64,000 nt of DNA from Saccharum officinarum (lineage: Eukaryota > Streptophyta > Magnoliopsida > Poales > Poaceae), in NCBI GenBank assembly GCA_020631735.1, contig CM036199.1, positions 18,951,553 to 19,015,552 on the forward strand, read 5' to 3'. A model generated the notes under the pieces. The model was not told the origin of the DNA. It saw only the letters and a list, made by a program, of their open reading frames with translations, and did no database searches. Each line of letters opens with the position of its first letter. Within the stretch, counting starts at the first letter, position 1. Both the position numbers and the translations under genes were made by a program. Positions 33,925-47,010 of this stretch are shown piece by piece.

Positions 33925-35531
33925 TTAGGAAGGATACAGATAGTCTCTGGGAGTTGCTCTTACCCGTTGCGAGCTCGTCAACTTCACTGCACGCCTCTCC
34001 TTTGCTACGAGTACTAGAGGATTCTTCCTGTGAACGGTCAGCCCGGTCTCCTGCTCCAGATCAACCTCGCCATGCGGAGCGCGCCAGTCAAAGCAGAACA
34101 GCAGGTTGGCCAGCAGCAGCTCGACCACGGAGGTGGCGAAGTGCACGCCGGGGCAGCTCCTCCGGCCGACCCCGAACGGCACCAGCGAGAAGCTGTCGTG
34201 CCACGGCTTGTGGTCGCTGAGGTCTGCGATCTCCTCGTGCCGCTCCGGCACGAACCGCGCCGCGTCCGGCCCCCACGGCGTCGGGGTCCTGCCCGATGGC
34301 CTTGGCGTTCACGAACACCCGCGTCCTGGCCGGTATCTCGCAGCCGTACACCGTGCAGGGCTCGATGGTCTCCCGGGGCACCAGCAGCGGCACCGGCGGG
34401 TGCACCCGCATCGACTCCCTGATGACTTGCTTCAGGTACTTGAGCCGCGGGAGGTCAGATTCCAGGACTATGTCTTTGCCAGCCACGGCGCCGCGCACCT
34501 CCTTCTGCGCCTTGGCGAGGATGTCCGGGTGCCTTACTAGCTCTGTCATCGTCCACTCCACCGTCGCCGCCGCCGTGTCTGTCCCGGCAATGAACATGTC
34601 CTGAAATACGCACATGAATGGTTCCGTTGTTCAGAAATCGAAACGTCCGCCGATGGATCAAGAAACTTGTGAAACGTAACATGCAAGCGTGTATGAGGAT
34701 TGAAGCGTACCGTAAGGATGCCTTTGATCTGGTCACGGCTGTTGAACGTGCTCTGGTAAGCCGGATCGCCGTGCAGGCGGAGGAGCACGTCAACCAAGTC
34801 CTCACCCTTGGAGGCACCGCGCTTGCTGAGGTGGTCGTCGATGACCTTCTCGTAGACGCGTCGAGCTCATGGAAGTTCCGCTCCAGCCGCTTCCGGTGGC
34901 CCCGGAGCGCGTCCAGCCACCCCAGCCACGGCATGTAATCGGCCACAAAGAAACCGCCTAGAAGCTTCTGCGTCTCGTCGAGGACAGTGCCTGCCTGGAT
35001 GCTCTCTTGGCCGCCGCCGTCGCCGAAAGCAACACGCCGCAGGATCTTGTTGCTCGTCGCCATAAGCTCTTCGCTCAAATTCACGGGAGAGCCACTTCTG
35101 GACGTGTCGTTATGGCGGCGACGAGCGCGGCGGCCTCGCCCTCTCGGACGTCGCGGAAACTGCGCACGCGCGGGGCGCTCAGGAGCTCCGACAGGGACGC
35201 GCGCGCGCGGCGCGCCAGAACGCGCCGTCCGGGGGCGAGAACACGATGTCCTGCAGGCCGTAGGTGATCCGGCTGGCCGCGTACAGCGCCGGGCGGCCGG
35301 ACATCGCCCGGTCGTTGGGCTGGAACACGGCGCGCAGCGCGTCGGCGGTGGAGACGACGAGCGTGGGCACCGAGCCCAGTCGGAGCAGCATGAGCGGCGC
35401 CGCGTGCTTGGCGGCGAGCGCGGCGAGGGAGTCATGCGGGGGCCGTGCCGAGCTGGTGGAGGTTGCCGATGAGCGGGGGCCTCTTGGACATGGGAGAGAA
35501 GGCGAACTGGTATGTCTCTTGAACACTGCAA
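33925..35531 (-). CDS. CYP71-clan cytochrome P450 (copy 1, partial and frame-disrupted)
   Basis: The same gene as 49073-50757. Exon 2 is 34600-33925; exon 1 runs from 34711 up to the gap, where the 5' end (membrane anchor) is missing. Compared with copy 2, exon 2 has one extra G near 34279, and exon 1 has several single-base gains or losses (near 34856, 35109, 35205-35215, 35439 and 35476), each shifting frame. The heme-binding signature FGVGRRSCPG, the I-helix AGTDTA and the ExxR motif are still readable in pieces. It may be a decayed paralogue, but with the SWI3A and SURF2 pattern, low base accuracy near a contig end is more likely. Confidence 0.85.
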
Positions 35532-35631
35532 NNNNNNNNNNNNNNNNNNNNNNNNNNNNNNNNNNNNNNNNNNNNNNNNNNNNNNNNNNNNNNNNNNNNN
35601 NNNNNNNNNNNNNNNNNNNNNNNNNNNNNNN
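35532..35631. other. Assembly gap, 100 N
   Basis: Exactly one hundred N, a conventional placeholder for a scaffold gap of unknown size. It falls precisely between the end of repeated segment copy 1 and the start of copy 2. Confidence 0.99.
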
Positions 35632-36145
35632 CCTCCATTGCTAGACAAATGTGAGGCCCTCCAATTCGTCTGCCACCGCTCTCTCTCTGACTATGTTCCT
35701 CCGTTCCTCCGTCGTGGACACACGAACTTGAATCCTCAACAAGCCTGCCACCTGAGATCTCTACATCGTACCTTAAGATGATATGCATTATTTGGTGCTC
35801 TTGTTTTTTTTCTAACCACTAGACTATCCGGTGAGAACATATTTATGTGTGACTTCATCAAATTCACCAAATTTTAAATTGGCTTGGGTTGATTCTCGTC
35901 TTGTGTTCTCAGGAGTCAGGATAAACTAAGACGTATAGTTAACAATCATGTTAGTACCGGTCAATTGATTTATCACCTAACCACTAAATCATAATTATAG
36001 CTTATAGGCTATAAGAGTCATTTTCTCTACAAACAGGAGTATAATAATATATAAGGAAGCTCCATCCTTGCCCATGACAGATCGACCTGCATATTACATG
36101 GTCCATTATTTGTCTCGTTAATCCGATTGCTCCTATGTATGGCGG

Positions 36146-37386
36146 CAGCGGCGGAGCTCGTCGATTTTCATGCCTAGGGCCACTCGAAAAGCACATATCC
36201 GTTCGCACCGGTGAACATACCGCTCACGCCGGATCAAGATAACCGATAGATAACAAAACTAGCTTATAAGCGCATATGTTTAGATGATATCTCAATTCCA
36301 TACTTAAATCCATAAAATATTTGATAAAAACATAAGTTTGAGATAATGGAGGCAACTTTTTTAACCAAAACTTCAGTTAAATATCTTCATCTTTTCTACT
36401 CCATCTGTTTTGAGAATGGGAATGAGGAATTAGGAGGTGTGCGTGCAATTGGCAAGGAATCAATACAGAGCTGCCTGGTAGCCTGCCTGCGGCGTGAGCG
36501 TGCGGCTTGCAGGGCGCAACCTGCTGCCTGCCCACGCGGCCACCGGGCCACGTACGCCGAGATGCTGGTCTGCAGGAGGTGTGCGTGCAATTGGCAAGGA
36601 ATCAATACAGAGCTGCCTGCTTGTAGCCTGCTGCGGCGTGAGCGTGCGGCTTGCAGGGCGCAGCCTGTTGCCTGCCCACGCGGCCACCTGGCCACGTACG
36701 CCGAGATGCAGCCTGCCACTGGCGGAGCCAGGCCTCCCTCCCCCCACCCCAACACTCACAGCAAAAAAAAATTTTATGTAATATATAATTTAATAATCTA
36801 TATTAGAAAGATATAATAAAAGCTTTGTCATATATTTTTGATGACTTCTGTACAACAAAATCACACAAATTTACATTTTATCTTTGGATGAGCCCATCTA
36901 CGGTGCAAAAATCCAAGCAAAAAGCTACACTTGGTTATTTTATGGTTGAAACTCTTCGACCGACCCCCCTATCGATAATTCCTGGCTCCGCCACTGAGGC
37001 CTGCTGCTGCCTGTTGTCTGCCGTTGCTGGCACGGCCACACCGGGTCGACGTCGTGCAGTGTGTAGATACAGCCTGCGGTTGCGGCCAGGCCTAGGTGGG
37101 GTGGAGCCGTGGATGTCGTCCAGCGGGAGGACCGGCGAGGCCGCAGCTAGTGTTCGAACTACAGAGTCACTTGTCTCACAGAGGAGAAGCAGGTCATGAA
37201 GTCTGACGGGCGCCGCACTCCGCGAATCGCGTGCCAATAGGCTCTCTCCTCTCTATAATAGGCCGGTAGGATAGAATATTTGGCACAATGACCAGAATCG
37301 GGCCAAAACACAAGATATATTATAGGGATTCTTTGGCCCACGCCTAGAGACGTGGCCCTAGTGGCCCTAGGCCAAATCCGCCCCTG
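36146..37386. mobile_element. hAT-like non-autonomous element (copy 2)
   Basis: Equivalent of 21122-22375, with the same 8-bp target duplication (tatggcgg at 36138-36145 and 37387-37394). It contains the 142-bp tandem repeat pair (about 36434-36714) and the inner hAT-like MITE (36717-36996). Confidence 0.8.
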
Positions 37387-37923
37387 TATGGCGGGGATCT
37401 ACAATTTGATAGCAATACGTCTACAATGACCTAGATGATGGCCATGGTTAATTTTTAAGGTGTGGTAAACCGACGTGTGGCGACCCATATCCTTTTCTCA
37501 GAATGTCTAAGCGTTCATAAACGAGATGAGGCAACGCCATAACATGTGAAGCAGCAAAATAGCAACAAGGACAGTGAAAAGGAAAAAAAAAGAGAGGAGA
37601 GGAAGGAAGAAAGCTTTGGCCTAGCCCACCAGCCAACCGACACTACTTCTCCACCTTATCTATTCATCGCGATGCTGTCCTAGTGTCCTCTCTTATCCAT
37701 CCACAATGCCTCTCAAGGTGTAACTGATTTCCCAATTTGGCTACGTTGGCTTGGAAGGGATTGAGACTTTTGGTCGCCCCAGAGTTTCTTTTTGCACAAG
37801 TCCAGCATGCCAAATTCACTCATGGCCGATTATTTGTGCATAGTAAAATTTTGATTGTGCTAATTTTTTATTTATATTTTAAAAGGTTTCATTCGGATTA
37901 GAGAAGGGCAACTAGCCAACTAA

Positions 37924-38048
37924 CCTTGTTTGAATATAGTCGGAATTCGCATCATTTCACGTGTGTTAGAGTGGATTGAAGTAAAACTTCAACTAAATTC
38001 TATCTTAATCCATCCCGACGCATGTGATCCGAGAACATCCAAACAAGG
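37924..38048. mobile_element. Short MITE upstream of SWI3A (copy 2)
   Basis: Equivalent of 22914-23038, with the same inverted CCTTGTTTG ends. It lies about 340 bp before the SWI3A copy-2 start codon. Confidence 0.55.
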
Positions 38049-38388
38049 TGTAACCGTGCGAAATTTTCCATCCCGGCCAACTTAATTTTGTTTTGAGTGG
38101 AGGCCCTTAATTGTAGCCAGGTCAGTTAAGGCCCATACCACGGGACCAACTTACACACACGTGGCCTACGAAGACATAAAAATCCTCGTCGTCCTTGCGC
38201 AGACCACGCCGCCACCGCCCACCGCAGGCCGCACCTCTTGCGGCTCCTGCCGGTCATTGCTCTTTCCGAGTTCCGACCGCCGAGCCCGAAGCCAAACCAC
38301 GCCTTAAACCCCGTCAATCCGAGATCCGACGGCCCAGATCTTTCGTCTCCCTCTCCCCGTCCGTTCCCCATCTTCCCGCCCTCTCGCC

Positions 38389-41300
38389 ATGTCGCCGCCG
38401 GCGGCCGGCGCGGCCGCCACCTCCGGCGACGGGCCGCCTCCGTCGCCGCGCGAGCTCTACACCATCCCGGCATCATCCGGTAAGAATTCTCTCTCTCTCT
38501 CTCGACGCGCCCTTCTTCGTGCTCCTCCTAGGGTTACGGGGGTGACCCCCCGCTGAGCCGGCCGCCTGACCGAATTCCGTGTCTGCTTCCGCCACCACCC
38601 ACAGGTTGGTTCCGGTGGGACGGGATCCACGAGACGGAGCGGCGGGCGCTGCCGGAGTTCTTCGGCGGGGCAGGCGGCGCTGGGTTCGGGACGGCGACGC
38701 GGAACCCGCGGATCTACCGCGAGTACCGCGACTTCATCATCGCCAAGTACCGGGAGGACCCGGCGCGCCGCCTCACTTTCACCGAGGTCCGCAGGGCGCT
38801 TGTTGGGGACGTCACGCTCCTCCGGAAGCTCTTCGCCTTCCTCGACTCCTCCGGCCTCATCAACTTCTCGGCCTCCTCCTCGTCCTCGGCCCCGCGTCGC
38901 GGAAGCAGGAGGTGGGGGTCGTCGTGGAGGCGTCCGTGGGTCTGCAGGACGCCGCGGCCGCCAGCGTCCTACTTTGCCGAGGAGAAGCGTGGAGCACCGG
39001 GCGGGAGAAGGAGAAACGGATTCCGGTTGCCGCCGCTGACCTCCTACAGTGATGTGTTTGGGGAATGGGCACCTGGGAAGGCGCCTATATGTGGTTTTTG
39101 CGGTGAGGAGTGCAATGGTGCGAAAGTTGAGACGCTGCAGGTACTATTAAAGCTCCAAAAACTGTCTGAGGATTTTTTTCCCATGATTGTTGTTTTTTAG
39201 TAGATTTTGGTAGAATGTGGAATATGCAGTGCCAAAAGCTACAGCTCAGATCAAAGCAACTCATACTGTCTCAGGTATAGGTTCATGGACGTTTCAAACA
39301 TGCTTGAGAAACACTGCAAACTTGTGAAGGTTGTTTTGAACTGATATATCCATTTTTTGTTAAAACAGGTAACATAGCGTACGCTCCAAGAAAATGAAAG
39401 AGGGGGCAAATGATAAACTGTGGTGCTACTGTATATTATTAGGCTTAGGGATGCTATGTAAATGTCTAGTCCCTAGGTTCCAAGATCGGAATATTTTTAA
39501 ACCTACAATTTTGATTTGCTAACATTGGATAATTTTATTCGTTAGTATATTTTGTAAATAATAGTTGCCATGGAAGATAAAATAATATTTTTCTGTGGAC
39601 TAGCTGACAACGTGAGGTTGGTAGATGATAAAATGCACACACAATCTGCTCACTCAGCTCTAGTGGATATTTGTTGTATTGCAAAGTGGCTCTTTTCACT
39701 AAGCTGTCATATCAGCTATGCATTGACTGAGTGTTACATTTTATTCTTATGGGTACATCAAGCAGTGATGAAAATTGGGAAATATTTGCTCTGTATTCAT
39801 TAACATTTCCCACATTCACTTTCAGGATGGTTTTAAAGTATGTTCAAAATGTTCCAAAAGCAATAATGATAATAACAAGGAAGAAGCGAATAAATGTCCT
39901 GGTGACAAAAAGGACAGTATGGAAAATCATGCTTCCAGTGCATGGACAGATGCGGAGACGTTACTCCTTTTGGAAGGAGTCCTAAAACATGGAGATGACT
40001 GGGATCTTATCGCCCAGCATGTCCGTACAAAGAATAAATCAGAATGCATAGCAAGGCTTATTCAGTTACCTTTTGGCGAACATATGCTGGGCACAATAAA
40101 TGGTAAATCCGTTAGCAGGCTCCACATAAACCAGGCAACTGATGGAAAAACAAACCAGCACATTATGAAGGAGTCTTCAAGCCACACAACTGAAATGGCT
40201 GATGGCATGCACATTGATGGAAATGAAGACAGTGCTGATAAATCAGTTGAAGAATATCCTACAAAACGCAGACGGTTATTTTCTTCAATGGATGCTACCA
40301 CTTCATTAATGGAGCAGGTAACTAGATCTACGACAAAATGTCATGAAATTCACGTGCTAGTGTAAGGATGCTTATAAGTTTTAAATGAGAAGGATACTAA
40401 CATTTGTTTATGCTATCTCAGTTAGCGCTCCTGACCACAACAGCTAGCCCAGATGTTGTTGCTGCAGCTGCTGATGCTGCAATTAAAGTGTTCAGCAATG
40501 AAAACCCACAAGCAATGAAAGCTTTTCGCCTCAGCGAGCGAGAATATAAGACTAAGGCCTTCGCTTCTAATCATATCCAACAGATGTAAGAATGAGTTTG
40601 TATTGTTCATATGTTCATTTTTTGGCCAGAGGTGGTGCGATCTTCTAATTTTTGTTTTGCATGGCATGCTTACAGCGACCGGAAAATAGGCGATAAGGAT
40701 GTGAAAATGCATGGCCAGCCTGGTTCTGGTAGGTCAAATTTATTTTCTCACATTTCAAGCTAATATAAATTAAAGTATCCACCTCATCTTTTCTACTTTG
40801 CTCATCTAAAATCTGTTGTCTTCCATTCGTGATTCAGATAAGCAGGAAAAGAAGTTCATTGCTAATGCATATCAATTGAGGGCAGCTGTTGCTACTGCTG
40901 TTGGTGTAGCTGCTGCCCGTGCTAAAATGCTTGCAGATCAGGAGGAGCGAGAAATGGAGCTCCTAATGGCATCTGTGATTGAAACTCAGGTGAAACTTTA
41001 GTCCTTTCCTGCCTAAACTTCTGCCATGACAGTATTCTGGATTTTTAGATTTTACTTATGTTAACCGCATGTGTGAAACAATATATTTTGAGCAAAATTC
41101 ATCAGAATTCCACAAACAATTTTGGCTTCATAACTTCTTAATCACTGGCTAATGGACATGATAAGTTTAAAGTAGGATATCAACAGTGTATAGCTCTAGG
41201 GTGTCACTAATAATGAGCTAAAGTTGGTTCGGCACTGTGTTCACTCAAGATTTCACATTCCGCTCCCACCCAGTTACCTTGTCCTTATAACAGAAGTTAT

Positions 41301-41854
41301 TAACAGCTGTTATATGTAGTCTTAGTGACCGACTAGTACATTGTCATCTTTTTTATTTGGAGTGGAACAAACTTTGAGGGTGCTTGGTTTGAGGAACAGG
41401 TGGTGCATCATGAGTTTATTCCATGAATTTTGGTGGAATACTGGAATCACGTCATTCTTCATGGTTGCACTAATTGTTAGGTTGTGAGGGTTTTGTGGAG
41501 GAGAATCAGCTCATTCCATTCCACAAACAAAAAAAAAGAGAGGGGTGATATGATGGATCACCCCATTACTCAAACCAAACACACCTTTAAACATATCATT
41601 TCGAAAACTAAAATATGGACTTTGTTTGATCACTGATGTTTTTTTGGTCTGTCTATGTTTACCAGTTAAGAAAGATGCAATACAAGATAAAACACTTTGA
41701 GGAGCTAGAGTCAGTCATGGATCAAGAGTACACCACTATACAGCAAATGAAGGGATCCCTTATGAATGAATGGCTAAAGGTCCTTGAACATGCATTCCGT
41801 GCTGGAGTCTCACTACCGAGAGATGAACTACTCACAAAGCTGTTCCTGAACTAG
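38389..41854 (+). CDS. SWI3A: SWI3A-type subunit of SWI/SNF chromatin remodelling complex (copy 2)
   Basis: Seven exons: 38389-38479, 38605-39140, 39826-40317, 40422-40585, 40676-40728, 40838-40989, 41666-41854. The reading frame is open throughout, predicting 558 aa with the SWIRM, ZZ-like, SANT and C-terminal helical regions described for copy 1. SWIRM is intact here because the G missing from copy 1 is present (38682-38684). Exon 2 still departs from copy 1 locally: one G short in the GGCCCC run at 38888-38893, two bases short near 38948, then one G short and one A extra near 39003-39015. These cancel, leaving about 20 residues after SWIRM and a few more near residue 163 in a shifted frame. 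The copy-1 reading of those stretches looks more protein-like. Confidence 0.92.
41378..41585. mobile_element. MITE in SWI3A intron 6 (copy 2)
   Basis: Equivalent of 26365-26574, in the same intron position and with the same inverted ends. It differs from copy 1 by a few homopolymer lengths. Confidence 0.6.
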
Positions 41855-42453
41855 CCCACCCCATGAGGAAGCTGGCTGTAGTCGAGTAGCCCTCCTCTGA
41901 TGTGTGCATCACCCTGACTGTTGCTGGTAGATAGCTTCCTGCGTGTATGAGGGCGTGTCTGTAAAGGTGCTGATTGAGCTTTCGATTTCTCAGAATTTTG
42001 GGACCGGGATCACAACAACCCTTTGTAACATCTTTGCCCTGTTGTACCAACTAGGTTAGATGGCAAAATTGCTGAAATTTTCCTGTAGTTGTTGACATGT
42101 ATGGTTTCTTTCGTATGGATGTGAAATGTTACTTCAGTTTTGGAGTTTCGCATGTTGCTTAATCCGTGAGCAGATTGCTTTGGCAATGTTGTATGGGGAG
42201 ATGTGGCCTCTAAAATCGCCAACCGGAGGGTTGACGTGTACCATTTTTGCAACTTAACGGTGACGAGCAATCTAGCATTTTGTTTTTACTATTTCGAGTT
42301 TTCAACCAATCTCGACTTTTGAAGGTTTCCAATGGACGGCCAGGATGGAGAGTGTTCATCTTAATCATGTCAGGCCCTTGACACCCCGCAAAACGGCCAA
42401 AACCCTCGCTCCCAAATCTAAGGCCTTTCCAGCCTCCAGTTGCGAACAACCTG

Positions 42454-44553
42454 ATGGCGAAGAAGAGCAAAGGCCCGGCCGCCGCGGCGGCGGCGGATGA
42501 GACTGGCGTCTCGAGTCCCCAGGGCTCCGCCCACGGCAGCGAGGGCGGCGGGGAGAAGGAGGGCACCTTCCTTCTGGGGAGCCAACCTGGGAGGACACCG
42601 GCGGCGGGCGGTGGCGGTGCGCGGAGACGGGGCACGAGCTGCCGAGCGGGAGAAGGAGGCCTACGCGCGGTCCCGCGCCTGCCGCCTCGCGCTCATTGAC
42701 CACGCCGTCGCGCGCAAGAAGCCTCCGCTCAACGCCTTCAAGCCCCACCCCGAGCACAAGTACGTACTGACCCCTCTGCTCCTTCTGCTGCTATTCTGCT
42801 CTGTATTGGTGCCTGTGCCTACTCGTAGCTCATGTGAATTTGTTCGCAAACACTTACCCTGATGCGACCCCGAGGGGTTCAATTGGATATCCATTAGTGC
42901 TAGTGCCAGCCCAGGGGCTCAACTGGCTATGCATTAGTGCAGTGCGCTGCACTAAAAATGATTAGAGTTCTGCATCAAAATGTATTTTGGCATGATGCTG
43001 TGGTGATGTCACATCTTACCCCGAGATAAATTAGTGACAAAAAGTTGATGTGCATCCTGAATCATAACATGCACTACTATTGCGATTTGGGTCATTTATA
43101 TATAATCTGAGCTATCCTTTTTGTCCAAGATCGAAGCTGGTATGCAAGATTACAGGGGATACGGTTAACAAGTTGGAGGATCACATATGGAAGCACATCA
43201 ATGGGAAGAGATTTCTTAACAAGCTAGGTAAAAGTTAACTGTTAATGTCAGACAAATTGTTTGTACCTTGCTGAGAACAATTCATTATTATCAAACGCAG
43301 ATTCCAGTAGAACTTGGCTGGAATTATGCTACCAATGCAACCAGCTGCATAAAGCCTGCACCAGAATATTGGTACGCATGTAACCCATTTAACGTGCCCA
43401 TCACTGTGTAACAGAAAAACTGGAAGACCAGATGGCTTCTGGCGAGATGGCTGATGGAGAACCTGTGAAGTCAAATGAAGTGGCAAAGAAGAGCAAGTCA
43501 AGAAAGAAGGACAAGAAGAAAGCTAATGTTGCTAGTCCTTCTTTGCCAAGAGAACCTAAACCCGAGATGGATGATTCAGATGATCCAGATTTCTGGGTGC
43601 CTCCTGTTGGAAGTCGCTGGGATGACGATGACGGGAAAGACAGATGGGAGTCATCACCAGGAAAGCCCAACTCAGCAAAGAACGAAGGTGGTTCTGGTAT
43701 GCTTGAGTTTGTCAGACTAAACTGCATAGGCAATCCCTGAAGCTCGTAATGATCAATAGTTTATACCACATTTGCTAGAACTGTTTGTTGCATAGGTAAC
43801 TTTTGCTCAATATTTTAGTTGTTAAATCAATCACTTTTCTTAGACTTCTTGTTTATGAAACACTGGGACTGGGAATTTGTTGGTAACGTGAAGGGTTCCT
43901 TGGAAAATATTTTCTTGAATCCAGCTTGAGAATAACCCCAACATGTTTAAAAAAAACATCGAAATATTCCATGTCTAAAAAAGGTTGTTTGTTGCTGAAC
44001 TATGATATACACATTAAACAACCCTAAGAAGATCATCCACACTCCAGATGTTTGTTATGCATAAGAAATTTTGTTTTATGCTTGCACTTTTGGTACATAT
44101 TTATTGGATGTCCCCTAGCATACTGAAGTTTACAGTCTGTTTTTATCCAACTGTACAGATGTGAGGTTCATGTTGTAATTAGATTGTACCTACCTAATGC
44201 TGTTCAGTAGTTCTCTCCGTGCTTCTGGAATTTGTGTAAGTCTCTTTTTCAATCATGACGAGATCAGCTGTTAAACCATGACATTTTCCTTGTCTCGTAT
44301 CATAGATGATGGTGGTGGTGGTGATACTGACGGTGGTGATGAGGATGCTATGGCTGACAAGGATGATGCTGAATCAAGGGAACTTGCTTCAAGGTATCTT
44401 CATACCTTTTGCTCGATTCAATGAATAATGCCTGCTGTCACATAAATAAGCAAGGTTTTCAACTATTGTAGCAGGACAAAGCGAATGTCAATAGAAGCAG
44501 TTGGGCCAAGTAGCTTCGCTTCAAGGAAGAAAAAACCCAAGAAGGAGCAGTAA
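42454..44553 (+). CDS. SURF2: Surfeit locus protein 2 (SURF2) family protein (copy 2, frame-disrupted)
   Basis: Five exons: 42454-42759, 43130-43227, 43415-43696, 44306-44393, 44475-44553. The start region is intact here (ATGGCGAAGAAG), as is the GGT run in exon 4. Exon 1 is two bases short: one G missing in the run at 42576-42579 and one near 42644, so the frame is lost inside exon 1 around the CAETGHELP block. Copy 1 has both these bases. Exon 3 can end at two donors nine bases apart in the same phase (43687 or 43696); the later one (gtatgc) looks stronger. Neither copy alone encodes the full protein, but their differences complement each other. Confidence 0.88.
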
Positions 44554-45886
44554 GACATTGGTGATTTGTCAGGACTCAAATGAAGAATTCGGTCTCGTTG
44601 AAGAAGCATCATCTATTAACTATTGGGTCGTGTTTCCTCAGATTTGGGTAATCAATGACTGGATTTGTGTTAGCATGTTTCTGGTTAACGCTTGTCAGCT
44701 GTGATACATCTACATTTGCACGTACCTTACAAGATTTTTTTTTTGGAAAACATTGAGGGTCAACTATCAGTTGCCTTTAGGTTGCTGTGTGACTCAAGAT
44801 TTTGGTTGGATCAATCACTGTTTGCTCATTGAGTGAACACAGAATCGATTAATACGCATACTGCACAGACAATCACTTTTTGCGGTTACCTATTCTCGAG
44901 GAAGAGATGGGAAGCTATAAATTGCTGGTAATTTACACTGGTCAGCACGTCCTAAAAAAAAAGCTCACTTGTTCACTACAATGCAAGGAGCATAAACTGT
45001 TACTGCCAAAGGTTCTATTCAGTGACAACTATTTTAGCAAAGCTATTAACTTGAAATGTGTCTTTACCTGACCTGCCATAGAATGTTTTTTACTAAAAAA
45101 TACCTCCTTAGACTTTCTTGTTTTGAAACACTGGACTGGGAATGTATTGATAAATAAAACAAAATTAATATGCAAAGCAATTACATAACAGCTGTCACAT
45201 AATGGCCCACAGAAGAGCCCATCCACAGCCTTGCGCAGAACACTAGTACTAGCAGACAAAAGTCTAACTGATCCAATCGGCCAAGCTTCATTCATTTTGC
45301 CAGAAGCTCAAACCTTGATATATTCCTAGTTCACTCGAAGTTTTCTTAATTTCTTCCATCTATAGTCTACTACTCATCTATAGTCTAGTACTACTGTAGT
45401 TCTTATGCTTTATTGCAACACACACGAACATGTAGATACACGCATTTGTCATTTTTTGGACTTCGGCAATGCAAAGGGCACAAAGGCCTGGCTACGAGCG
45501 TAGTCCGCGGTCCGACTGTCCGAGGCCAACCCGGCCATGTACAGACGTGAAAACTGACGAACGGGCCCTTGCGCACGCTGTTTGCTTTGGAGCAGCGTCC
45601 GTCGTGCCGTCCGCGTCCTCAACTCGTGACGGCGGCAAACAAAACTCCTGGTACCGATGTGCAACTAGTATAGACGTAGAAACGCATCATCATCTACCAT
45701 ACTTGCCATATCAGTTCGAGAACGACGTCCTGCACCGATCCGGAAGCGCTCGTCGTCTCAGATATGAATGCGTCACGGAGCACGTACACAGCTCCTCGAA
45801 TCCGATTCCTAAAGTAGGAGTACATAAGATAGGAAATTAGGAATCCCTAACACATTACTTTATTCCTTGAAAGAAAATTCAAAATA

Positions 45887-47010
45887 ATATAAGGGCAGGA
45901 CTAGCGTATGCACGTCCGGACGGACACCCGCGGCTGCTCTGTTCCCGTGCGTAGTGAGCGAACGGCATGTACCTCAGCTTGCTGCGGGGCCTCCACGCGG
46001 GCATTGCGCTGTCTTTGGGCCCACCCGAGGCCACCACCTCCGTGGGCGCCTACGCGCTGGTCGGGTATGGTTTTCCCTGCCAAGCTCGAACTGCCATGGC
46101 AAGGAGATGGAGGGAAGGGAAGGGAGGGGAGGGAGAGGAGGGTGAGGCACTTCGTGTGAGGAAGGCCGCTGTAACGCCAGCCACTGGGGCAATTGCGCTA
46201 TTGCGACATGTGCAACACTAGATCTACTTTGGAAACATCCAGATAAAACATTTACAACACACGTATGAAAGCAGATGAAACACTTGAAACATGCGTGTAT
46301 AACTATTGCAACATGTGCAACACCAAGATCTACTTTTAAAATATCCAGATAAAACATTTGCAACTTAGTCTGAAATACGTGAAACACTTGAAACATAGGC
46401 TTGCAACATACGTATATTGTAATTTCACATATGCAACATCTCCGATCTACTTTTACAACATTCAGATGAAACACGTGAAACATAACTTTAAATGTCTGAA
46501 ACACAGTGTTCGCCGCGCGGCCAGGCCTACCTAGTGGGGCTTGAAGTGGCAACGGCAGAGAAGGAGGAGGCCAAGGAGGGCCGCTACCTAGAGGGGCCCG
46601 CGAGGAGCGCTATCTCCTAGGGCGTCCCCACACTGTGCGCTGCTGCTGCACCCTTGCCACCACCGACAGCACGAACCCATCGGAGCCGACCGGGCGAGCA
46701 GCGACAGTATGGGACGGACGTGGTCGTGCCTGTGTGGGTGGGGGTGGGGGTGGGGATGAGGGAGGAGATGGAGCGCACGGCGCAGTGCAAGATGGAGCGT
46801 GACGTGGGATGGGGGAGCTAAAGCATCGCAGGCGGGATGGGCCTTGAGGGAGCGATGGGTAAAGGCAGCAGCAGCTAGCGCGGAGTGGGGCACGGCGTCG
46901 GGGTGACGGGGATGAAGGCACTGCAGGGAATAGAACGAGTGGACGGGGATTTTTTTTTTCTTTTCTTTTCTTTTTGCGGGAGCGCGTGTGGACAGAAGTC
47001 ACGGGACCAA
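45887..47010. repeat. 'gcaacat' repeat element (copy 2)
   Basis: Equivalent of 30899-32010 with more substitutions than the neighbouring genes, many of them C/T or G/A in CpG context. The AT-rich periodic block is at 46205-46505. No coding gene. Confidence 0.6.

Larger units (their letters stand above)
20608..35531. repeat. ~15-kb repeated segment, copy 1 (ends at assembly gap)
   Basis: Colinear with 35632-50681 in the same orientation. Differences are mostly single-base indels in homopolymers or GC-rich runs, with a few larger ones (extra block at about 33516-33600; a doubled ~25-bp unit near 28965-29010). It ends exactly where the N-run begins. Its 5' flank (20241-20607) is not repeated. 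Best explained as the end of one contig overlapping the start of the next. Confidence 0.93.
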
